A stretch of 33,082 nucleotides of DNA from Zygnema cylindricum. Lineage: Eukaryota > Streptophyta > Zygnematophyceae > Zygnematales > Zygnemataceae. Numbering within the stretch: position 1 is the first letter of the stretch; every line of letters starts with the position of its first letter. Shown piece by piece: positions 20,833 to 30,664 of the stretch. The notes beneath the pieces are model-generated. The model was not told the origin of the DNA. It searched no databases and was given only the letters and a program-made list of their open reading frames with translations. Where the stretch lies: NCBI GenBank assembly GCA_037447655.1, contig JBBHKE010001675.1, positions 1-33,082 on the forward strand, given 5' to 3'. The position numbers and the translations under genes are program-made.

Positions 20833-21967
20833 TCAAGCTCCCTAAAATTTGATGATGCTCAAATCTCAAATAAATTGAGGAGCAAATACACAACCGAAGG
20901 CTCCAAATGTACAACCTGCTGTTTCATGGGGCATAAAGAAAGAGAGTGCTTTAATAAAAATGGAGTCCCCCAAAAAATGCTTTAGTTTGCCCTATTCACA
21001 TGTGAAGGATAAGCAACCGTGAATCCTTTACCTCTCCAACTCTTTTACCTATAGGGGCGTCAAACAAGGGAAGAACCCGAGCGGCCACCACTACATCAGA
21101 CCAAGCTCACAACGAAGACAATAATTCAGCAACAGAGTCACAAATGGCTGCAATAGCTACCAAATTGGCGACTTTGAGGTTAGGATCACACACTCGAACC
21201 CCTGCTCTGATGGCGGCTTAGAACTCCAGAGAAAGAAATAGGAGTTATTTCAGAAGCTAGCGGAGCTTGAATAGGAAATCACAGCGCGTGGTGATGACGA
21301 TGATGTCATAGGGTGGGATATGGAGCCTCCTAAGGCCCACCATGCAAGGACTTTCGCCTTAGGGCTTGGAATGTAGGAATTGGGGACGACCGTCGTCAGT
21401 TACGTACCACCACCTCGGAGCAAAGGAAGGAAAATCAAAAAATGGACCAAAAAGACCATAACCAAAATGTTACTGGACCCTTATCTTTTACTCCCCGGGC
21501 GGTGATGCTTAACAGCAAAGTAGGCCTCCGAATATAGCTTACCCAACCGCCTCCACCTGCCAAAAAGAAACTGCCCCTAGGTTTCAAAAATTATGAGACA
21601 GATAAACAAAAACAGTTGGAAAAGGAGGCCATAGACAAGTGGTTTGAGAAATACATAGCTGAACAACCTCATGACAATCCGCCTGGCACTCCCTCGACAG
21701 CAGATTCGGATGACGAGAGCGAAAAGACGAGGTTGACACCACAAAAATTCAACCTCTGTCCTCCAAACCAGCGGTAATGTTGGTACGGCACTTGATGTCT
21801 TACTCAATTACGCACGTAAAAACACTCGCCTCCTCCTATAATATGTCAGAAGATATGTTGATTCATACCTTTGGGGAAATAATGCATATGAAAAAGGAAA
21901 AACTAGCTCGAGCAAAGCGTGCTAGCAGAACCTTCCTTTCCTCGAAACCCAAAAGCCCTATATTGGA
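20833..21967 (+). pseudogene. Ty3/gypsy Gag nucleocapsid and Gag-Pol linker, degenerate
   Basis: The frame from 14981 resumes with FDDAQISNKLRSKYTTEG and a CCHC zinc knuckle, CTTCCFMGHKEREC (CX2CX4HX4C, about 20908-20949), the nucleic-acid-binding part of Gag. A stop follows at about 20983. The rest to 21967 has only short open pieces in changing frames (for example KKKLPLGFKNYETDKQKQLE near 21560), which read as decayed Gag-protease linker. No other gene is visible. Most stops are TAG or TGA. Confidence 0.65.
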
Positions 21968-22351
21968 TAGGGATAAAAAAAGTTATCCGTTGCACTAATC
22001 CTCAATCGGACAGGAAACTTCAAGCTAAATGGATACGGAGGATACCTGGACGTCGTAGTCGATACCGCAACACTCCCCAATCTGATCACCACATCGGCTA
22101 TACAACAGATGCCTAAAGAACTCCGGCTCGAAATCAGCCCCAGTAACATCTGCATGAGTACGGTAAGCAATGGCAACCAGCCGGTGCACGAGATCATCAA
22201 GACAATGACCATTGAATTTTTCGATGACGCGGGTCAACAAGTCCAGATCCAGATTCCCTTCTTCCTGGTGGAAACTAAGCAATTTGAAATTCTGCTAGGC
22301 ATGGCCACTTGGACACAGCTAAATATAAAGTTAAGTGTGTGGAAAGAATAG
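21968..22351 (+). pseudogene. Ty3/gypsy aspartic protease, degenerate
   Basis: The open stretch reads LNGYGGYLDVVVDTATLPNL (Asp codon 22061-22063), then EFFDDAGQQVQIQIPFFLVE and ILLGMATWTQLNIKLSVW before TAG at 22349. This is the layout of retropepsins in Ty3 elements: a VDTG-type active site, then ILLG near the end. Here the site is DTAT instead of DTGA, so activity is doubtful. The same frame continues with several stops to about 22700, including a possible coiled-coil linker (IAQLRREVEQTFSAI), before the methyltransferase region. It lies upstream of the methyltransferase and RT on the same strand. Confidence 0.65.
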
Positions 22352-22710
22352 TTTACTGTTAAGGATCGTGAAAATCCGGAAGGGGCAAAGGTTGTAGTAC
22401 CCTTAGACTTATGGAATAGGGGGAAGAAAAATGCTCTGGTTTCTGGATGTTACCCAGTATACACAACCACTGTTTCATAACTATTTGCTAGTGCCGCAGA
22501 TATCACAGAACAAATCTAGCAATTCCCGATTTATAAGGGGTGGGAAGAAGGATACCAAGAGAGTTGACTGCAGATTGCCCAACTTCGGCGAGAAGTGGAA
22601 CAAACATTTTCAGCTATTGTAACAAAAGAAGAGAATACAACACTTCGGCCAAAATATTTCCAAGATCATTTTACAAAATTAAACTGAACCGACATTTAGT
22701 GTGATTAACG

Positions 22711-23657
22711 ATTCCAAAGACAGGAATCCGAATGTTATCTCTCTTTTCCGGCATCAGTTCTGATTTAGAGGCGGTTTTGAAAGCAGGATACCAGGTGGAA
22801 ACCTATGCAGCCGTGGAAATCTCACCAAAAACCCGAGTTGTCAGCAAACACGGCTTACAACAGCTTCATCGACTTTATCCTCAACAACTTCCTGTGTCCG
22901 CCATAAAGAAAGCCCACCGATATCTACCGCAGAACATAGACAACATCATAGCAAACTATCTAGCCACCATGGGCCGAGTAGATCTGGTAGTGGTAGGCTG
23001 GCCTTGCCAGGGATACTCCCTCGAAAGACAAGGAAAAGGACACTAGGACAACCGTAGAACTTTCTTTCAAATGACCAAATAAATAACATGGTTGCAGCAG
23101 AATCAAGAAAAAGAAGTCGGGTACATCTTAGAAAATATTCACTTAGGGGATAATAATTGAAAACAGGTCGCAAGTAGCTGGAATCAGGTCACACAGGTTC
23201 TAAGGGCCCCTATAGTTTTTGATGCAGGACAGATGGGATTCCGAGCTCACACATTTGTGCTTACAGGACAAATCTGATACCTCTTCTTGTACTTAAGAAA
23301 CTCTTACAGAACTAGCTCCGAGATCCGCAAGACACTGTGCAGCAGATACTCGGACTTGGCCGAATGGCCACACCGGTGACCAAAGCTGATCATTCCCCGT
23401 TCTTCAGATGCAACAAATCAAGATTCCCACGGAAAGCACTACGCACACTGGTGTCATTCACAGATTGCCACGCTTATTGAAGAGGCGAAGCGGGACTAAT
23501 ATTCAATTGGTCAACAAGAACCTAGAGAATAGCAACAATCAAAGAACGAGAACAAGCCATGGGATTCGACCCTTCAATCACAACCGCACCAAGTATTTAT
23601 GACCTCCAACGGTGCAGCTTAATAAGACAGAGCATAGACTTAAATGCTGTCGTATGA
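22711..23657 (+). pseudogene. Cytosine-5 DNA methyltransferase domain inside the Ty3 polyprotein, degenerate
   Basis: In family members this domain transfers methyl from S-adenosylmethionine to cytosine C5. Motifs appear in the canonical order. Motif I is LSLFSGISSDLEAVLKAG (from 22735; the usual FSGIGG glycines are SS here). Motif II is YAAVEIS. Motif IV is VVVGWPCQGYSLERQGKGH, with the catalytic Cys codon at 23005-23007. Motif VI is YILENIHLGDN (Glu codon 23131). A motif VIII-like FRAHT and, one frame over, RTNLIPL lie near 23245-23285. The C-terminal block REQAMGFDPSITTA...IDLNAVV sits at 23547-23654. TAG at 23044 and later stops, plus at least one frameshift, make it a pseudogene. The AHR/WTNL-like pattern hints at the DNMT3/DRM side of the family, but that is inference. 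Length (~315 codons) suits a catalytic domain with no regulatory region. Confidence 0.85.
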
Positions 23658-24111
23658 ATGTAAAACATTCTCTTGCATTTTTTTGCCTATAGTCTCCATA
23701 GTTCTCGTGCTAGCTACCTTCAAGCTCCAAAATTGTTGGCCATGCAAGCCACTTTGCAGCTTGAGGGGGGGAGAGAGGAAAAGGGAAAAAATCACAAATT
23801 TTATCCAGTGGGGAGGAGCGGAGGGTCAAAAATTGACAGCTTAGCGAAAAGTGTCAACAGTAGTGTCCTAACAAGAGGGGGAGACATAGATCCATAGGTA
23901 GGACCCGAATTTGATATCACCTAGTGGGGCGAACCACCAGAAGCATAGGTAGTAGTAAAGCCATGAAAAATGGATTGGACCTTAGGGGAGCAATTAGAAC
24001 CCTAGAAGAACCCCCAGCTCTCAAAATTACTCGCAAATAACAAAGATGTGTTCTCTTGGTGAGACACGGATGTAGGCATCTATAAAGGGACTCCTTTCAT
24101 AATATACTTAA
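23658..24111 (+). pseudogene. Ty3 polyprotein connector leading into RT, degenerate
   Basis: The frame that ends the methyltransferase (IDLNAVV) continues through several stops into ATLQLEGGREEKGKNHKF and then LANNKDVFSW...DTDVGIYKGTPFIIYL, the sequence that precedes RT in Ty3/gypsy elements. This places the methyltransferase inside the pol polyprotein and not as a separate downstream gene. It is cut at 24111 by copia-2 and resumes in frame at 30775. A purine-rich run (GAGGGGGGGAGAGAGG, near 23762) lies here; it is coding in this frame. Confidence 0.6.
24107..24111. other. Target-site duplication of the copia-2 insertion, left (CTTAA)
   Basis: CTTAA directly precedes LTR base 24112 and recurs at 30770-30774. 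Removing 24112-30774 restores the Ty3 frame without a break (FIIYL then IGKTSSVS), which supports this as the real pair even though the right copy is 231 bp beyond the LTR. Confidence 0.75.
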
Positions 24112-25148
24112 TGAAACTCTGAGACCTCTATAAGTCCTCAGAGTAGACAGCTTCCAAGAAGCCTCTAGGATAATCCTGACCCCTTTGTGTTCCTGCAAAA
24201 ATAACTGCCACCCTGGCAGACAAAAACCCTGACCACGTGCACCTCTGTGAAGGCAAGACTCCCCTGAGTCAGTAGCAAAAAGAATCTCTGAATTTGCTCC
24301 CCTGAGCAGTAAGTTATGGAGGGTCAAAGTTGACCTTTTGTACAGAAGCTCTCTGGGAGAGAGGGTCCTATCTTCTAATTTTTCTAAGTCCTATCTCTCT
24401 CACAGACTCTATCTACTGATGTACGGAACCAATCATAATTGAGTTCCGTACGCAAAAGTACAGCCGCCGGTGTACTTTCAGTACGGACATTGTACGACAT
24501 GGCCTAAATGTCGACACATGTCAAATCCGGATTCGGTGCCATAATCTCCGGAGATTCTACAATCCAACGGAATTTCGCCACGCGTCATCCGATGTGGCGA
24601 TGGCCACAAACCGCCGAAATCTTCCTCCGCGATCTCGGCGCTAATTGCGGCCGTCCGATTAAATTCAGATTTAATCGTAGCCGTAATAAATACATGCGCG
24701 GTATTTATTTCACTTCCGAAACAAATGCGCGGTATTGATTCGTAATTCGTACCGTCATCCGTACCAGATCTATGTATCCCGTAATCCGTAACAGTTAAAT
24801 GAATTTATCGTACGTATACATCTTTAAATTATTATCAAACTATATAGTACTTAACACTAATCCTAGACTTAACGGCTAAGGCTACCGGCTACTCCTATCT
24901 GCCGGCCGGTAGGTACAGTGATCAAATCCTGCCGCCGGCACATATCTTTTAGATAAATAAATAAACCCTAAAATAAAATTCCCGTAAACCTTAGGATAGC
25001 CAAGGTAGCCATGGCTCTAGCTTCCTCTCCAATGTCTCAGTGACTGCGACAAGTTTGAGAGTTGGAGAGAGAAGTTAGAGATAGACTGCCTCAGCTTCTT
25101 TATTTCTTTTCAGACCTAGAAAATACTTTAAAACCATTAGTTTCTACA
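24112..25148 (-). repeat. Copia-2 3' LTR
   Basis: Plus-strand TGAAACTCTG...TTTCTACA, 1037 bp, bounded by the CTTAA site and the polypurine tract. The minus strand has GATAGGACTTAG near 24390 as the likely start-site word. A near-palindromic pair of GTACGGAA/TTCCGTAC lies at 24421-24450. Confidence 0.93.
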
Positions 25149-25158
25149 CTCCCCTTAT
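25149..25158 (-). other. Copia-2 polypurine tract
   Basis: Minus-strand ATAAGGGGAG directly adjoins the 3' LTR start (TGTAGAAAC), just after the RNase H stop at 25162. Confidence 0.85.
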
Positions 25159-25161
25159 TTT

Positions 25162-27117
25162 CTAGTCAATCTTTAATTTCAGACCACACTTATCCCTGCA
25201 AAAAATTAGCTTAGGGGAAGGCACAGGTTTGGTCATCATATCTGCTACCATCTCACTATCTGGTCTGTACTCTAAACTGATTATTTTGTTTTCTATTTTC
25301 TCTCTAACAAAGCTGAGTCTGATGTCCATGTGTTTGGCTTTAAAATGGTGTTTAGGATTGGCAGAAATAGCGATTGCTGCCTGATTATCACAAAATATTT
25401 TCTGCACACCACTCTTAAGGTGACCAAGCTCACCAAGCAAAGACTTGACCCACATCAATTCTTTTACAGCAGAGCAAGAGGCCATATACTCAGCCTCCAT
25501 GGTGGACTGAGCAATAACCTTTTGCTGTTTGATACTCCAACAGCAAGCCCCATCACCCACATATAATACATATCCAGAAGTACATCTCCTCATCGGAGCA
25601 TCACCATAACTGGCATCACTCCAAGTAGTGATGTCAGTATTCTCCCCACCCAAATGCAACCATAGATCTCTAGTTCCTACCAAATATCTAAGGACTCTCT
25701 TAGCTGCCTCCCAATCCTTTTTAGTGGGAGCATTTAGACTTCTACTCAGCACTCCTACAGCTGCAGCTAAATCCGGCCGGGTACAATTCATAAAATAGAT
25801 TAGACTTCCCACTACTTGCCTGTAAGGAATAGTCTGCATGAACTTCTGTTCATCAGGAGATAATTCCTCGTCTAAGACTATGACTCCTTCTTCCTCACTC
25901 CCCTCACTTCCCTTCTTCAACTCCATTGGAGTTGTACAACTATTAGCTTTATCCATTTGAAATTTTTCAAGCATGTTCCCTATTGCTTCCTTTTGAGTCA
26001 GTTTTATAATTTTCCTTTTCCGGTCTCTCTCTACTTGAATTCCCAAAATATATCTTGCTTCTCCCATATCCTTCATTTCAAATCTCCCCTTAAGATCGGT
26101 TTTCAGTTTGTTAATTTTTTCCATTGATTTACTTAAAACAAGCAAATCATCAACATAAATTGCAATAAATATAAAACCTTCCTCGTCTTCAAAAACATAG
26201 ATAAAGTGATCTGAGCTGATCCGGATATATCCCAGACCGGTAACAAACTCATCAAGCTTCTTATTCCACTGTCGAGACGCCTGTTTCAAACCATAAAGAG
26301 ATTTAATCAGCCGGCATACCTTACTCTCCTCTCCTTCCTCCACAAAACCTTCGGGTTGTCGCATGAAGATCTCCTCTTCCAATTCTCCATGCAGAAAGGC
26401 TGTCTTGATGTCCATCTGATGCACTTCCATGTCTTCCGCCGCTGCTAAACTGAGAACTATGCGGACGGAGGGAAATTTGACCACCGGGGCAAAGGTTTCC
26501 TCGTAGTCAATTCCTTCCTTTTGTGTAAATCCCTTTGCCACTAATCTGGCCTTGTAGCGCTCGATTGTGTTATCTGGGTTCAGTTTTAGTTTGAAAACCC
26601 ACTTACAACCGATTGGTTTTCGGTTAGGTGGACCGTCCACCAGCTCCCAAGTATCGGCTGCCATGATTGAAGCCATCTCCTCATTGATGGCTGTCTTCCA
26701 CCGGTTTCTTTCTGGACAAGTCATCGCCTCTCTATAAGATTGAGGTTCATCTTGATGAGATAGTTTAGTTACCTTGTTATTAACCTGTTTTTCTTGCAAT
26801 CTTTTGCTACTTCTCCTCCCCCCCTCAAAATCTGATGCCGGAATAGATGGTTCTCGTGGATTCTTTCGAACAAACTCGGCTTCTCCCCTATCCCTTGATT
26901 CCGAATCAATTTCCACCACGTCTTCCGCTTCGAGTAGAGTTGTCACTGGAGTTTCCACAGCCGAGTCCTTTTCGGTCTGATTTGTTCTTGCAAGAATGTC
27001 ATCTTCTCTAAAACTTGGATAGTTAGGAAGCTCAAAGTCATCGGAATTTTCTGACTCAAATCTGATTTTTACTGACTTTGTATATTTGAAGGGATCCACA
27101 GACTTTCCTTCATCCAT
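25162..27117 (-). pseudogene. Copia-2 reverse transcriptase-RNase H (open 651 aa segment)
   Basis: Longest intact piece of copia-2. It holds the integrase tail (acidic, SSKRLQEKQ), then RT with KWVFKLKLNPDNTIERYKAR, QMDIKTAFLHGELEEEIFM, SLYGLKQASRQWNKKL and the active site YVDDLLVLSKS. RNase H has TWSDASYGD, STMEAEYMASC, FCDNQAAIAI and KHMDIRLSFVREK. It closes at TAG 25162. It is in the same frame as the three upstream pieces, separated only by stop codons, so it is the C-terminal part of one broken polyprotein. The ATG at 27117 is internal, not a true start. Confidence 0.93.
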
Positions 27118-27135
27118 AACTACTAGATGCTTTAC

Positions 27136-27390
27136 TTAGATTATATCTTCCCTTTTTAGATCATAAACTCTATATCCTTTAACATCTTCATCATATCCTA
27201 ATAAGTATCCCGGTTTTCCTTTAGGATCTAGCTTCCAATTGGACCGATCAGTATCTAGACTGAACACTTGACTGCCGAAAACCTTTAAGTGAGATATGTC
27301 TGGTTTCCGGCTTGTCCATCTCTCATAAGGTGTTTGATCTTTTATAGCTGAAGTAAGAACTCTATTCTTGAGGTAATTAGCAAAGTTCAT
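27136..27390 (-). pseudogene. Copia-2 integrase C-terminal segment
   Basis: Continues the integrase in the same frame: MNFANYLKNRVLTSAIKDQT, PYERWTSRKPDISHLKVFGS and YLLGYDEDVKGYRVYDLKRE, the usual copia core-to-tail stretch. Flanked by TGA at 27400-27402 and TAA at 27136-27138. Reading across both stops gives expected copia sequence with no length change. Confidence 0.9.
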
Positions 27391-27411
27391 TGCTTCTGCT
27401 CAAAACCTTTT

Positions 27412-28887
27412 TCATATCCTTTTATCTGACAACATACTTCTAGCACTATCACTTAGTGTTCTATTTAACCTTTCAGCTACCCCATTCTGTTCCGGATTTT
27501 CTGGAACTGTCTTTTGGTGTTGAACCCCATCTTCCCTCAGAAAATCCTCAAACTGGTTAGAAGTATACTCTCCACCATTGTCACTCCTTACTCTCTTGAT
27601 TGGAGTTTCATGGAGTTTTTCGCTCCATGCTTTATATTGTCTAAAACAATCCTCAGCTTCGGACTTGTTTTTCAAAAAATATACCCGGGAATACCGAGAC
27701 CAATCATCAGTTATAGTCATCATAAATCTCTTCCCCCCCGGTGAGGGCACTCTAGCCGGTCCCCAAATATCTGTGTGTACTAGATCTATAAGTTTTTCTC
27801 CCTTATAGGTGGCTGTTTTAGGAAAGGGTAATCTGTGTGCTTTACCTTGAGCACATCCACTACAATCACTTATATCATCACTCTCACTGAACTGAATCCC
27901 TTCCACCACTCCTATCTTTTTCATCTCTCTTAACTTATCTAGATTCACATGACCAAGCCTCTTATGCCACATCATAATATCATGAACACCAGCATAGTAA
28001 AGTTTCTTCTTTTCATTACTTAAGATCAGCCTAAACATCCCATGGCTACCTTTCTCAGCAATGAAATAGACATCATCCTCAAAACTAGCAGTAAAGACTC
28101 CTTCCCTAGTGCTAGTAAAAAAACCCTTATCATCTAATACTGATGTAGAGATAAGATTTTTGTTCAGCTCCGGAATAAACAATACATCGGAGAATGTTAA
28201 TATGGATGTCTTTCCTTCTACTAACACTTTTAGATCTACCGATCCTACAAGAGTAGTGGTGACTATCCTCCCATCCCCGTACTCTATCTCTACGGTGGGA
28301 ATCTTTCTTATCTTAGTGAACAGGTGTTTATCCTTACACATGTGCATGGAGGCACCTGAATATACAATCCAGCCTGCTTCACCTTTCAATCCACCGTAAG
28401 CACATTTCTGCCTCCGTGGAATTTCGACCTCTTTTTTCGCCTCCAACTCCTCATCCAAAAGGAGCTCATCGTCCTCGTCCTCGGATTCAGCCTCAAGTAC
28501 CTGTGTGACAAGGGCCTTTTTCTTTCCTCTCGGGCTACCACCGGTCTGCCCCTCCTTTAACCGAAGCTCGGTTAGCTTAGTGCACTCTGCCATATAGTGC
28601 CCCGATTTCTTACAAAAATGACATAAACCTTTGGGAGCCCTTGGTTCGAACTCGTCGCCCTGTTTTTTCTGCTCCCTACCCCCATAGTTTCCGACCGGTT
28701 TTCGGGAATCCCTATTCCTCCAATCAGTCGCTGTTGCCAAGGCTTGGCCACTCTTTCCTCCCCTTCGGATCTCAATTGTATTCTCTTGAACGAGAATCAT
28801 CCCTACCACTGAGTTCCATATCCACCTTGAGTCAGGCAAGTCCTGCACACGGTAAACTATGTTCACGAACTCATCACGTAACTTCAT
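27412..28887 (-). pseudogene. Copia-2 Gag C-terminus-protease-integrase segment
   Basis: Gag tail with one CCHC knuckle (CHFCKKSGHYMAEC), then protease, GAG-pre-integrase (LWHKRLGH type: MMWHKRLGHVNLDKL...CSGCAQGKAH) and the integrase core with HTDIWGP, VRSDNGGEY and PEQNGVAERLN, the D-D-E triad. The protease site reads WIVYSGASMHMC: the catalytic Asp (codon 28362-28360) is Tyr, which should abolish processing. The segment ends at TGA 27412-27414, with a second TGA four codons on (27400-27402). Upstream it follows the Gag stop at 28906 in the same frame. Confidence 0.93.
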
Positions 28888-28905
28888 CAGTAAACAGTTA
28901 ACCTT

Positions 28906-29520
28906 TTATTTTTCACTCAAATCTTTTCCCGCACTCTGTAGCTCCATGAAGAGTGTAGCAAGCTCATTGCAAAAATCTAACATATTTCCCCCTTTGTATA
29001 CATACTCCTTAACTTTCTGATCAGCCAACTGTTGTTGCTGAATCGTACCACTTCGGTACATCTCTATGAGAGCCATCCAAAGATCGGATGCTCTTTCTAC
29101 CTGCAAATGAGGACATGCAAGTCCTTGAGTGAGATGGCGTAGGATGAAGTGCTTTGCCGCCATATTGTTGAAGTCCCAAGTTTCAGTATCATTCTCCTCA
29201 TTCCTCGGAATAGGTGACATGAATGTGGAACCAGTTGCTATTGGTGTGGTCGTCTCCTTCTCTTTTCCTTTCTCCACCACCTCTCCTTCCTTTGTTTCCT
29301 CCGTTGAAGGTGGGTCCTCTTTCCTGGTGAATCTGGTTCCTCCAAACCCTGGAGGAATTCCAAGACTTGATGGACGCCGCAACCGTCCACTCACTATCCC
29401 CCAAAACCTTTTTTCGCATAGAGCTCCTATCATCATACTTTCCCAGTATATGAAGCCAGTTCCATTAAAGATTGGTACCCTAGAGGGTGGGCCCATAACC
29501 TGAAACTCTGAGACCTCCAT
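28906..29520 (-). pseudogene. Copia-2 Gag N-terminal segment (204 aa), start codon inside the LTR
   Basis: The first ATG, 29520-29518, lies inside the 5' LTR. The frame reads MEVSEFQ, crosses the LTR end at 29501 and translates the primer-binding site as VMG, then PSRVPIFNG and the UBN2-type core (FIYWESMMIGALCEKRFWGI, later DLWMALIEMYRSGTIQQQQL). A Pro/Gly patch, LGIPPGFGG, is duplicated in copia-3. It stops at TAA 28908-28906; reading through gives KVNCLLMKLRDEF and the next segment in the same frame. A start at ATG 29493 (within the PBS) is the alternative, but upstream in-frame ATGs also occur in copia-0 and copia-3. Confidence 0.9.
29488..29500 (-). other. Copia-2 primer-binding site (half-tRNA type)
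   Basis: Minus-strand GGTTATGGGCCCA starts at the first base after the 5' LTR. It is a 13-base complement of the initiator tRNA-Met anticodon arm (UGGGCCCAUAACC). Drosophila copia uses this region of the tRNA, cleaved in the anticodon loop, as primer. Confidence 0.85.
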
Positions 29521-30538
29521 AAGTCCTCAGAGTAGACAGCTTCCAAGAAGCCTCTAGGATAATCCTGACCCCTTTGTGTTCCAGCAAAATTAACTGCCAC
29601 CCTGGCAGACAAAAACCCTGACCACGTGCACCCCTGTGAAGGCAAGACTCCCCTGAGTCAGTAGCAAAAAGAATCTCTGAATTTGCTCCCCTGAGCAGTA
29701 AGTTATGGAGGGTCAAAGTTGACCTTTTGTACAGAAGCTCTCTGGGAGAGAGGGTCCTATCTTCTAAATTTTCTAACTCCTATCTCTCTCACAGACTCTA
29801 TCTACTGATGTACGGAACCAATCATAATTGAGTTCCGTACGCAAAAGTACAACTGCCTGTGTACTTTCAGTACGGACATTGTACGACATGGCCTAAATAT
29901 CGACACATGTCAAATCCGGATTCGGTGCCATAATCTCCGGAGATTCTACAATCCAACGGAATTTCGCCACGCGTCATCTGATGTGGCGATGGCCACAAAC
30001 CGCCGAAATCTTCCTCCGCGATCTCGGCGCTAATTCCGGCCGTCCGATTAAATTCAGATTTAATCGTAGCCGTAATAAATACATGCGCGGTATTTATTTC
30101 ACTTCCGAAACAAATGCGCGGTATTGATTCGTAATCCGTACCGTCATCCGTACCGGATCTATGTATTCCGTAATCCGTAACAGTTAAATGAATTTATCGT
30201 ACGTATACATCTTTAAATTATTATCAAACTATATAGTACTTAACACTAATCCTAGACTTAACGGCTAAGGCTACCGGCTACTCCTATCTGCCGGCCGGTA
30301 GGTACAGTGATCAAATCCTACCGCCGGCACATATCTTTTAGATAAATAAATAAACCCTAAAATAAAATTCCCGTAAACCTTAGGATAGCCAAGGTAGCCA
30401 TGGCTCTAGCTTCCTCTCCAATGTCTCAGTGACTGCGACAAATGTGAGAGTTGGAGAGAGAAGTTAGAGGTAGACTGCCTCGGCTTCTTTATTTCTATTC
30501 AGACCTAGAAAATACTAATAAATCCATTAGTTTCTACA
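29501..30538 (-). repeat. Copia-2 5' LTR
   Basis: 1038 bp, TGAAACTCTG...TTTCTACA on the plus strand, about 2-3% different from 24112-25148 by eye. The inner end is fixed by the PBS. The outer end is set by alignment with the other LTR, which abuts the polypurine tract. Confidence 0.92.
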
Positions 30539-30586
30539 TATATTGATTTCCTAGAAATCCAGGATTTGGTATGTCCCATACTAGGG

Positions 30587-30590
30587 AAAA
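30587..30590 (-). terminator. Oligo-T Pol III terminator after the tRNA-like unit
   Basis: Minus-strand TTTT begins one base after the discriminator A, where Pol III would stop. With the A and B boxes it makes a complete Pol III transcription unit on paper. Confidence 0.6.
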
Positions 30591-30591
30591 G

Positions 30592-30664
30592 TGAGCCGGC
30601 CAGGGCTCGAACCTGGGACCTCTGACTTGAGCTGTCAGCGCACTAACCACTGTGCCACCAGCTC
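30592..30664 (-). tRNA. tRNA-like unit, 73 nt, anticodon CTC (Glu) by position; likely tRNA-derived pseudogene
   Basis: Every cloverleaf stem pairs. Acceptor GAGCTGG/CCGGCTC (7 bp, one T-G); D stem GCAC/GTGC with loop AGTGGTTA; anticodon stem CTGAC/GTCAG with loop AGCTCAA; T stem CCAGG/CCTGG with loop TTCGAGC; discriminator A. T8, A14, G18G19, A21, G53-C61 and a G15-C48 pair are all present. A-box (TGGCACAGTGG) and B-box (GGTTCGAGCCC) fit Pol III promoters. Position 33 is G where nearly all tRNAs have U, which argues against a working tRNA. No CCA is encoded, as normal for nuclear genes. It points in the same direction as copia-2. Confidence 0.75.

Noticed and set aside
23762-23790. Polypurine run as the 3' end of the Ty3 element, which would put the methyltransferase at the element's 3' end
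   Set aside because: No TG LTR start follows, and the frame continues through it into the pre-RT connector and then RT.
30592-30664. A functional nuclear tRNA-Glu(CTC) gene
   Set aside because: The fold is complete but U33 is G, and it lies in a repeat-like segment within a transposon target duplication. Kept as tRNA-like.
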